Assembly (NCBI GenBank): GCA_044375275.1
Contig: JBILMZ010000213.1
Span: 1 to 6,024, forward strand
Direction of reading: 5' to 3'
Source of the DNA: SZUA-430 sp044375275
GTDB lineage: Bacteria; Pseudomonadota; Alphaproteobacteria; Micropepsales; Micropepsaceae
DNA length: 6,024 nucleotides
The stretch's first letter is position 1; every line of letters begins with the position of its first letter. The notes under the pieces were generated by a model. It saw only the letters and a program-made list of their open reading frames with translations, was not told where the DNA came from and did not search any database. Position numbers and translations under genes: made by a program. Shown here one piece after another: positions 1 through 4,401 of this stretch.

Positions 1-402
1 GCAGAGCAGGGCCACTATGTTCTCGGTGAAACCCTGCGGCCGATGCTGACCAACGCCATGGGTTCGGCCGTTGAAATTTTCGATACGAAGGGGCCTGCCA
101 ATGCAGGTCCGCCCATGCACACCCACGCGTGGGAGGAAATCTACGTCGTGCTGGAAGGCGAGCTTGACGTCACCGTCGGTGACAAGACGTCCCGCCTCAG
201 CGCCGGCGGCTATGCCCATGTCCCGGCGAACACGCCGCACGGCTATCGCAACGTTACGGACGCGCATTTCCTGACGATCGTCACGCGGGGCAATGCGGCC
301 AAGTTCTTCAAGCAGGTTTCGACGGAGATCGAGATGAGCCCGCCGGACATCGCGGGTGTCCTGCGCGTTGGCGCCAGCCACGGCATCACGTTCCTCGTAT
401 GA
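1..402 (+). CDS. Cupin-domain protein, 5' end outside window
   Basis: The reading frame is open from the first base to TGA at 400-402, giving 133 visible residues. The first in-frame ATG (43) lies inside a stretch that reads like normal protein (GHYVLGETLRPML), so the true start is probably upstream. Cupin motif 1 is visible as HTH, three residues, E, six residues, G (visible residues 40-53). Motif 2 is visible as G, five residues, P, then H and N (69-84). The likely metal ligands are H40, H42, E46 and H80. Family knowledge: single-domain cupins of this kind bind a divalent metal and include small dioxygenases, isomerases and sugar- or ligand-binding proteins. The substrate cannot be read here. 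No signal peptide is seen in the visible part, so a cytoplasmic location is likely. The stop overlaps the start of the next gene (ATGA), implying an operon with the TetR regulator. Confidence 0.85.
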   Translation, partial: AEQGHYVLGETLRPMLTNAMGSAVEIFDTKGPANAGPPMHTHAWEEIYVVLEGELDVTVGDKTSRLSAGGYAHVPANTPHGYRNVTDAHFLTIVTRGNAAKFFKQVSTEIEMSPPDIAGVLRVGASHGITFLV

Positions 403-995
403 GTTCAACACGCAGCTATGTGAGCCCCAAGCGGGAGGCGCAGGCTGTCGCCACCCGCCAGGCCATTCTTGAAGCCTTCGCAGAGCAGTTGTCGGAGCCT
501 GGACGGGACAAGCTCTCGCCCAGTGAGGCGGCTGCGCATGCCGGTGTGTCGCTGCGCACTGTGCACTTCCATTTTCCCAATGAGGCGAGCCAGGTCGCGG
601 CTTTGGGCGAGTGGTTCGACAAGGTGCTCTATCCCAAGGGTGTCGTGCTTGTGTCGGGGCCTGACGACCTGCCGCGCTATTTCAGGGACATCCATGCGAT
701 GGCCCTGCAGCACCCGGTCAGTCGCGCGCTGGCATCCGATCGCGGCGTGTGGCGTGAGATGCGCCAGCTTCGCCGCGCCAAGCGACTCGAAGCCATCCGG
801 CAAGCCGTAAAGGCCATCGGCGCACCGCCACGCGCAACGGCAGACGCCACCGCCATGCTTCTGAGCCTGTCCGGCGCAGACGCCTCCTGGCCCCTGCATG
901 ACCACGGCCTCCCGCTCGACCGCGCCCCCGACGTGATCGCAAACACGGTTGAACTGATCGTCAATCAGCTGAAGTCCAAAGCGAAGAAGGGTTAA
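399..995 (+). CDS. TetR/AcrR-family transcriptional regulator
   Basis: A 198-residue protein, a normal TetR length. The N-terminal DNA-binding domain covers about residues 15-65: a first helix with TRQAILEAFAEQL, then the helix-turn-helix LSPSEAAAHAGVSLRTVHFHF (39-59). The family usually has VYxHF at the recognition-helix end; here it is VHFHF. The C-terminal region (about 70-190) is the variable ligand-binding and dimer domain and gives no hint of the inducer. The ATG at 399 overlaps the cupin stop in an ATGA junction and has no clear Shine-Dalgarno, so translation is probably coupled to the cupin gene. Family members usually repress their own operon or a nearby gene; control of the cupin operon is therefore a reasonable inference. 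Its operator would lie upstream of the window. Confidence 0.85.
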   Translation: MSSTRSYVSPKREAQAVATRQAILEAFAEQLSEPGRDKLSPSEAAAHAGVSLRTVHFHFPNEASQVAALGEWFDKVLYPKGVVLVSGPDDLPRYFRDIHAMALQHPVSRALASDRGVWREMRQLRRAKRLEAIRQAVKAIGAPPRATADATAMLLSLSGADASWPLHDHGLPLDRAPDVIANTVELIVNQLKSKAKKG

Positions 996-1015
996 GCAGG
1001 CGGACTGGAGCCTGC
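996..1015. other. Hairpin just after the TetR-gene stop
   Basis: A perfect six-base inverted repeat (GCAGGC and GCCTGC) with an eight-base loop begins on the base after the TetR stop codon. No T-run follows on the plus strand (the next bases are GGGGATG), so it is not a standard intrinsic terminator. It could protect the mRNA 3' end or be chance. Confidence 0.35.
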
Positions 1016-1455
1016 GGGGATGTGGTGTCAGATCCCTGACTGCAGCTGATAATGGATCGCAAGCCCGAGCTGGTTCGCGCCGACTGCAGCATCAACCACT
1101 TCTGAATAACGCGCGCAGCGGCGGCGATACGTCGAATCAAAGTAAAATACAGCTGCATTTGTCGATCGCAGCCGTCTGCCACTGGACAAAGCGGACAGCT
1201 GGCACCATCTACCACTCATCGCCACGATGACAGACGCTTCGCGCGTCACCAGGTGCAGGCAGGCGATAGACCGGATTGCAACGTCAGCAACCATCGACCG
1301 TTTCCTGCCGCTTGAATATCGCAGCTACGCTGGCGAGCGGCACGCCATCATGCATCGTGCTCGCTCCAGTCCAAACACGGCAACAATTCGAATCTGCCAA
1401 ATACGTCGCCCCAGCCTGTCACCTTTGACGGCGAGTTGGCAGACCGGTTGGAGTG

Positions 1456-1484
1456 TTTACGAAGAAATGTTCCGTACGTACAAA
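1456..1484 (+). promoter_or_regulatory. Possible promoter of the LuxR-type gene
   Basis: TTTACG (1456-1461) and TACAAA (1479-1484) are each four-of-six matches to the sigma-70 boxes, with 17-base spacing. The -10 overlaps the GTACGTAC palindrome. Transcription would start near 1491, about 60 bases before the gene. An alternative -35 (TTGAAT, 1503-1508) has no good -10 partner. Confidence 0.25.
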
Positions 1485-1551
1485 GAATGAGTGTGCGCGA
1501 AGTTGAATTGCAACCAAATCTCGGATTGATAGTCCCAACATCAGGTACACC

Positions 1552-2310
1552 TTGAGTCATATGCTAAACAATATTGAAACCCACATGTTGGTGGGTACAG
1601 CGCTCAGGACGTTGGCATCAGAACCCGACAACGCGACCATCTGGTCGTGCGTCAGAAGCACTGCAAGAGCGATCGGCTTTTCCTACTTTACGGCCGGTGA
1701 TGCAAAAGTGTTCGCGGGTGACTCCCGTGATGGCGTGTACGCCTCAGATCTGTCCAAGGAAGCGCTTGCACTGATTGAACAAGAGCGGCTGCTCGACAAT
1801 CATCCTGAGGTTCAGCGTTGCCTTGAAACCAGCAGCGCCTTCACGATTACAAGTCTGAGGCAGATGCCCGGACAGGAAAGCGAGCGCTGGATCGCGGGGC
1901 TGCACGAAACCGTCAGGAAAGGCGAGGGCCTTGTCGTGCCGTTCTATCTCGTCATCCCGGTCTTTGACGACACGAGCCTTGCCGCCATATTCGTCTTCGG
2001 CGCCGACCGGCCCATCATCAGCCATTTGGCAAGGGCGATGCTCAAGGTCCTGGCTCACGCGGCCTATGCCGCAAGGGTCTCAGCTGAAAAGCGAGGCGCG
2101 CAGAGCAGCAACTACGCGCTGACCGAACGCGAATTGCAATGCCTCCGGGCCGCCGCTCAAGGCATGGTCGATCCTGACATCGGGAAGATGCTTTCGATCA
2201 GCGCGCGCACCGTGCGCTTCCACATCGACAATTCAAAGCAAAAGCTCGGTGTCGAAACGCGCATGCAGGCCATCACGAAATCGCTGCGAGAGAAACTCTT
2301 CGAGATCTAG
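1552..2310 (+). CDS. LuxR-family regulator with autoinducer-binding-like domain
   Basis: A 252-residue protein, the usual size of quorum-sensing LuxR proteins. Residues about 15-175 resemble the autoinducer-binding domain (AIGFSYF at 40-46, HPEVQR at 84-89, KGEGLVVPFY at 123-132). Residues 188-246 are a LuxR/GerE helix-turn-helix (LTERELQCLRAAAQG, then ISARTVRFHIDNSKQKLG), the quorum-sensing type rather than the response-regulator type. Aligning HPEVQR with the DPV segment of TraR without gaps, the usual ligand residues are replaced: Trp57 by Ala, Tyr61 by Ile, Asp70 by His and Trp85 by Ile, while Pro71 is kept. No LuxI-type gene is in the window, so this may be an orphan ('solo') receptor. 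The start is uncertain: TTG at 1552 has a weak CAGG six bases upstream; ATG at 1561 would shorten the protein by three residues. It is monocistronic and converges on a gene remnant. Confidence 0.85.
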   Translation: MSHMLNNIETHMLVGTALRTLASEPDNATIWSCVRSTARAIGFSYFTAGDAKVFAGDSRDGVYASDLSKEALALIEQERLLDNHPEVQRCLETSSAFTITSLRQMPGQESERWIAGLHETVRKGEGLVVPFYLVIPVFDDTSLAAIFVFGADRPIISHLARAMLKVLAHAAYAARVSAEKRGAQSSNYALTERELQCLRAAAQGMVDPDIGKMLSISARTVRFHIDNSKQKLGVETRMQAITKSLREKLFEI

Positions 2311-2336
2311 CGCTGCTGCACCAGGAGGATTAGCGG

Positions 2337-2519
2337 TCAATCCGTCCCCGACCTGAGCGCAGCAATCCCTTCTGCGCGCGTGACCATCCCGCGATAGCCC
2401 AGGTCACGCCGCGCGTCAGCGTCGTTTGTCAGCGTCTTCCGTCCGATGAGGCGCACCAGCGTCCTTGAAAGCGGCGGATCCTCCCGTGCTGCAAACACTT
2501 CCGGAAATACGGCACCACG
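2337..2519 (-). pseudogene. 3' remnant of an SDR (epimerase/3-beta-HSD-like) gene
   Basis: On the minus strand a frame ending in TGA at 2339-2337 encodes about 60 residues without a usable start. They include REDPPLSRTLVRLIG followed by TNDADARRDLGYRG and VTRAEGIAALR. This is the typical C-terminal end of extended short-chain dehydrogenases (NAD-dependent epimerase/3-beta-hydroxysteroid dehydrogenase type), where a PPLTR-like segment precedes an ARRELGY...EGL motif. The Rossmann fold and the YxxxK active site are absent. The frame runs into a repeat palindrome and stops at 2544, and no other SDR segment is seen up to the transporter gene, so the first roughly 80% of the gene is gone. The residual frame is well kept, which suggests fairly recent truncation. 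The exact upstream boundary is uncertain. The family call rests on motif recognition only. Confidence 0.6.
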
Positions 2520-2526
2520 TATGGGT

Positions 2527-2569
2527 CCCGGATCTGCAGCGCATCACTTCGTGACGCGCTGCGTCCGGG
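2527..2569. repeat. REP-like extragenic palindrome
   Basis: A nested inverted repeat: CCCGGA with TCCGGG outside, GCAGCGC with GCGCTGC, and TCAC with GTGA around a TTC loop, with small internal loops. Read on the minus strand, with flanks, it is GTCATCCCGGA ... TCCGGGACCCA, a form I recognise as a dispersed intergenic palindrome in alphaproteobacterial genomes. The element probably extends to about 2521-2580. It lies where the SDR remnant loses its reading frame. Confidence 0.7.
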
Positions 2570-2583
2570 ATGACACCGGAAGG

Positions 2584-2602
2584 TGTGAGCGAAGTTCTCA
2601 CA
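2584..2602. repeat. Short hairpin beside the REP-like element
   Basis: TGTGAG and CTCACA form a perfect six-base stem with a seven-base loop, extended by a G-T pair. It lies 14 bases beyond the larger palindrome and may be part of the same composite repeat. Confidence 0.4.
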
Positions 2603-2671
2603 TAGTAATGCGGGGACATAAGCAGCACCCACCGCGCCCGTGCTTCAAGAATGCTCATCCCCCCTGGGACC

Positions 2672-2688
2672 GCGGGCGTCCAGCCCGC
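2672..2688. repeat. GC-rich hairpin in a GGGACCGCGGGCGTCC-type repeat
   Basis: GCGGGC and GCCCGC pair across the five-base loop GTCCA. The context CTGGGACCGCGGGCGTCC resembles a short repeat that recurs between genes in many environmental bacterial genomes. That resemblance is from memory and was not checked. No T-run follows. Confidence 0.45.
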
Positions 2689-2690
2689 CC

Positions 2691-2719
2691 TTGCCGAATT
2701 CGGACATAACTCGCATAAC
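2691..2719 (+). promoter_or_regulatory. Probable promoter of the MFS gene
   Basis: TTGCCG (2691-2696) and CATAAC (2714-2719) each match four of six sigma-70 consensus bases and are spaced by exactly 17 bases. The predicted start near 2726 leaves a leader of about 28 bases. It begins just three bases after the GC-rich hairpin, so the repeat may have delivered or reshaped this promoter. Confidence 0.4.
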
Positions 2720-2753
2720 CCCACGACATCTGCACACGCCCTGACGGATCTCC

Positions 2754-3887
2754 ATGGCCTTCCTTTCAAACCGCGACGTCAACCTGCTGAGCGTGCACTA
2801 CGGCTTCCAGGCGCTGGCTCAAGGCAGCGGCGGCGTGTTCCTGCTCGTGATCCTGCTGAAGAGCGGCCTGTCCGTGCCCGAAACCATCATGGCGCTGGCG
2901 GCAACGGTCCTGATCAGGCTCGTGGCGCGCCGCGCCGTCACGCCTTTCGCGACACGGTTCGGGCTTAAGGCGACACTGATCCTGGGGTGCCTCGTGATGG
3001 CGCTCCAGTATCCGCTGACGGCCGCCGTCGACGGTGTGGGCGTCTGGCTGCTCCTGCGATGCCTCGCGTCAGGCGTCGGGGAAGCGTTCTACTGGACGTC
3101 GTTTCACGCCTATTTCGCATCTGTCGGCGACAGCGAGCACCGCGGCCACCAGATCGGCGCGCGCGAGGCGCTGGCAGCCGGAATAGGGGTTATAGCCCCC
3201 CTCTTTGGAGCCTGGGCGCTCATGAATCTGGGGGCAGGGGCTGCGTTTGCGGCGATAGGGGGGATCCAGGCCTTGGGCGTCGTCCCCCTGCTGTGGGCGC
3301 CTTCTGTCGCCGTGGTGCGCGATGCGCCGGGCATGCGTGAAGCCGCGCGCCTCGGCAGCCTCGTCTATCTCGCCAATGGGTGGTTCGCGGCGACATTCGT
3401 GCTCGTCTGGCAGGTCGCCCTCTTCCTGTCCCTGTCCGAAAGCCTCTCGGCCTATGGCGGCACCATGGCCATCGCAGCCGTAGCGGGCGGTGTCGGCGGG
3501 TTGCTGCTGGGCAGGATGCTTGATGGCGGGCACGGTGCCACCGCAACGCTGGTCATCTTCGCGGGCATCGCGGCAGCGGCCGTGCTGCGTGCCTCAAGCC
3601 TCGAGATCCCCGGTCTCGCCATTGCGGCCAATGCAGTGGGCGCCTTTGCGATCTGCTTCTATGTCCCCGCAATAAACACGCCCGTCTACAATCTCGCCAA
3701 GGCGTCTCCCTGCTCGCTCAGGTTCCACGTCGCGACGGAAGACAGTTGGGACAAGGGCGCCATCGCCGCCTGCGCGGCCATGCTTGTCCTTCTGGCTGCA
3801 GGTGCCGGGCTTTCATCCGCGATCCTTCTCGCACTCGTCTCCTGCCTGGCGCACGCCATCCTGCTTCAGCGCTACTACCGGCAATAA
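2754..3887 (+). CDS. Major facilitator superfamily (MFS) transporter, substrate unknown
   Basis: A 377-residue, very hydrophobic inner-membrane protein, slightly short for the family (about 400). Likely membrane segments lie near residues 14-36, 43-62, 72-92, 95-117, 139-158, 162-184, 203-227, 234-253, 262-280, 286-306, 336-353 and 355-372, consistent with 6+6 helices. The basic RLVARRAVTPFATRFG (55-70) between helices 2 and 3 takes the place of the MFS motif-A loop, though its GxxxDRxGRR consensus is not well preserved. The loop before helix 5 (GDSEHRGHQIGAREA, 125-139) is rich in charge and histidine. LLLGRMLDG (250-258) echoes the second-half motif A. The charged E110 within helix 4 could be functional. 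The ATG at 2754 has a weak CGGA five bases upstream. It stands alone and converges on a small minus-strand ORF. Nothing in the sequence identifies the substrate. Confidence 0.82.
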   Translation: MAFLSNRDVNLLSVHYGFQALAQGSGGVFLLVILLKSGLSVPETIMALAATVLIRLVARRAVTPFATRFGLKATLILGCLVMALQYPLTAAVDGVGVWLLLRCLASGVGEAFYWTSFHAYFASVGDSEHRGHQIGAREALAAGIGVIAPLFGAWALMNLGAGAAFAAIGGIQALGVVPLLWAPSVAVVRDAPGMREAARLGSLVYLANGWFAATFVLVWQVALFLSLSESLSAYGGTMAIAAVAGGVGGLLLGRMLDGGHGATATLVIFAGIAAAAVLRASSLEIPGLAIAANAVGAFAICFYVPAINTPVYNLAKASPCSLRFHVATEDSWDKGAIAACAAMLVLLAAGAGLSSAILLALVSCLAHAILLQRYYRQ

Positions 3888-3895
3888 AACCCGTG

Positions 3896-3993
3896 GCCAG
3901 AAAACCCGTGACAGTGCACTCATTTTCAAAGCCGCTGGCATGCCAGGCACTCACGAGCATGGAAAATGAGTGCACTGTCACGGGTTTTCTGGC
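3896..3993. repeat. Perfect 32-bp inverted repeat, 98 bp overall
   Basis: The left arm (3896-3927, starting GCCAGAAAACCC) and right arm (3962-3993, ending GGGTTTTCTGGC) are exact reverse complements, without mismatch, around a 34-base centre. The centre holds another perfect 12-base palindrome, CTGGCATGCCAG (3935-3946). Each arm contains the self-complementary AGTGCACT. A third copy of the arm segment AAAACCCGTG lies immediately left (3886-3895), forming a 15-base-period direct repeat with 3901-3910. The right arm includes the last five codons and the stop of the minus-strand ORF. Perfect arms suggest a recent inverted duplication or a small mobile palindromic element. No target-site duplication is visible. 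Confidence 0.9.
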
Positions 3994-4004
3994 GGGCTTT
4001 TTTT
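3896..4004 (+). terminator. Long hairpin plus T-run ending the MFS transcript
   Basis: The perfect 32-base stem that ends at 3993 is followed by GGGC and seven T residues (3998-4004). It starts nine bases after the MFS stop, so it should act as an intrinsic terminator, though the stem is far longer than usual and the U-run is set off by four bases. On the minus strand the same hairpin is followed, after CACGGG, by only four T residues, so termination in that direction would be weaker. Confidence 0.6.
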
Positions 4005-4157
4005 CGGGATGCGCTTGCGGCCGCGCGGAGGCACGGGGCGCGGTTCGGCGTTCTCCGGCACGCTGGCCTTGGGGGCCATGGCCTTCAGCAGTCGGTCAAA
4101 ACGCGTCATCGCCTCGGTTGGATGGCGGGGTGAGAACGAGGGCTTTTTCCGGGGCAT
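3978..4157 (-). CDS. Small hypothetical protein, divergent from recA
   Basis: A 59-residue ORF with ATG at 4157-4155. An AGGGA Shine-Dalgarno lies five bases upstream on the minus strand, which decides this start over a longer 82-codon frame from 4226. The protein is very basic and has two parts. Residues about 12-30 (HPTEAMTRFDRLLKAMAPK) form a probable amphipathic helix. Residues 31-59 are a proline- and lysine/arginine-rich tail (PVPPRGRKRIPKKSPP) that is probably unstructured. There is no membrane segment or signal peptide. I do not recognise the family. The basic tail would suit nucleic-acid or ribosome contact, but that is speculation. It is transcribed away from recA and towards the MFS gene. 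Its last codons lie in the 32-bp inverted repeat, so its C-terminus may have been altered when the repeat formed. Overlapping plus-strand frames look like shadows. Confidence 0.5.
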   Translation of the reverse strand: MPRKKPSFSPRHPTEAMTRFDRLLKAMAPKASVPENAEPRPVPPRGRKRIPKKSPPENP

Positions 4158-4224
4158 CTGATTCCCTGTTTGCGCATCTGCCGGTTGAATCCGTGGACTC
4201 TCGCACAATCTGGCGCCGTTAATC

Positions 4225-4230
4225 AATATA
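4225..4230 (-). promoter_or_regulatory. Possible -10 box for the small minus-strand gene
   Basis: TATATT on the minus strand matches five of six -10 bases and lies about 68 bases before the small ORF. At 17-base spacing the -35 position reads CCATTT, which is not a consensus match, so an activator bound at the adjacent GGAATGTTC repeats might be needed. This is weak evidence. Confidence 0.22.
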
Positions 4231-4251
4231 CGTTGCCGAAGGGGATAAAAT

Positions 4252-4283
4252 GGAATGTTCGTTTTAGGAATGTTCTCAGAACA
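4252..4283. promoter_or_regulatory. Tandem GGAATGTTC repeats with overlapping 13-bp palindrome
   Basis: GGAATGTTC occurs at 4252-4260 and again at 4267-4275, a 15-base period. The second copy runs into a perfect odd palindrome, TGTTCTCAGAACA (4271-4283; six-base arms around one C). The array contains three GTTC/GAAC half-sites in 26 bases but none at the N7 direct-repeat spacing of the known alphaproteobacterial LexA box. It lies in the divergent region, 119-150 bases before recA and 95-126 bases before the small minus-strand gene. It looks like a binding site for a dimeric regulator; which one is unknown. Confidence 0.5.
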
Positions 4284-4324
4284 AAACGGCGAAACTTAAA
4301 TGAATTCAAAGGGTTGGGGTGAAT

Positions 4325-4353
4325 TTGCGCTTTCGGAACAAAGGCCGTACATT
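4325..4353 (+). promoter_or_regulatory. recA: Probable recA promoter
   Basis: TTGCGC (4325-4330) and TACATT (4348-4353) are separated by 17 bases. The -35 matches three and the -10 four of six consensus positions. Start would be near 4360, leaving a leader of about 42 bases that contains the AAGGA Shine-Dalgarno (4388-4392, nine bases before the ATG). Confidence 0.4.
4336..4350 (+). promoter_or_regulatory. Candidate degenerate LexA (SOS) box
   Basis: GAAC (4336-4339), seven bases, GTAC (4347-4350). The established alphaproteobacterial LexA site is GAAC-N7-GAAC (equally GTTC-N7-GTTC), so this has seven of eight fixed bases. It lies between the -35 and -10 of the likely recA promoter, where a LexA site is expected. 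One mismatch in so short a motif keeps confidence low. Confidence 0.35.
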
Positions 4354-4401
4354 TACCAAAGTTGCAGCCCCCAAGACCCCATGATCTAAGGACACACGCA
4401 A

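Larger units (their letters stand above)
996..1551. other. Intergenic region, no convincing gene
   Basis: About 556 bases between the TetR and LuxR-type genes, visibly less GC-rich than the flanking genes. The open frames of 84-88 codons on both strands (for example 1227-1490 plus and 1028-1294 minus) have no recognisable domain, have a random-looking composition and overlap one another, so I do not call them. A nine-base direct repeat GACTGCAGC occurs at 1038-1046 and 1082-1090, and an eight-base palindrome GTACGTAC at 1474-1481. The right end presumably carries the promoter of the LuxR-type gene. A decayed gene cannot be excluded. Confidence 0.5.

Noticed and set aside
1028..1294. Decayed luxI or transposase partner on the minus strand upstream of the LuxR-type gene
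   Set aside because: None of the three minus frames shows LuxI motifs or transposase signatures that I could recognise.
1227..1490. 87-codon plus-strand frame before the LuxR-type gene
   Set aside because: No motif, scattered composition, no ribosome-binding site, and equally long frames on the other strand.
1542..1559. Possible lux-box-like dyad (AGGT and ACCT) at the LuxR-type gene start
   Set aside because: The arms are only four bases, in the opposite orientation to known lux boxes, and overlap the start codon; likely chance.
2415..2436. Nine-base direct repeat GTCAGCGTC with a four-base spacer
   Set aside because: It lies inside the SDR remnant and is explained by the codons for TLTNDADA; not evidence of a tandem-repeat element.
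2446..2709. 87-codon plus-strand frame across the repeat cluster
   Set aside because: Its translation (GPGSAAHHFVTRCVRDD..., WDRGRPARP) is what the palindromic repeats encode by chance; it has no ribosome-binding site or domain.
2416..2769. 117-codon minus-strand frame
   Set aside because: It runs through the repeats and reads the SDR remnant in the wrong frame; no domain is recognisable.
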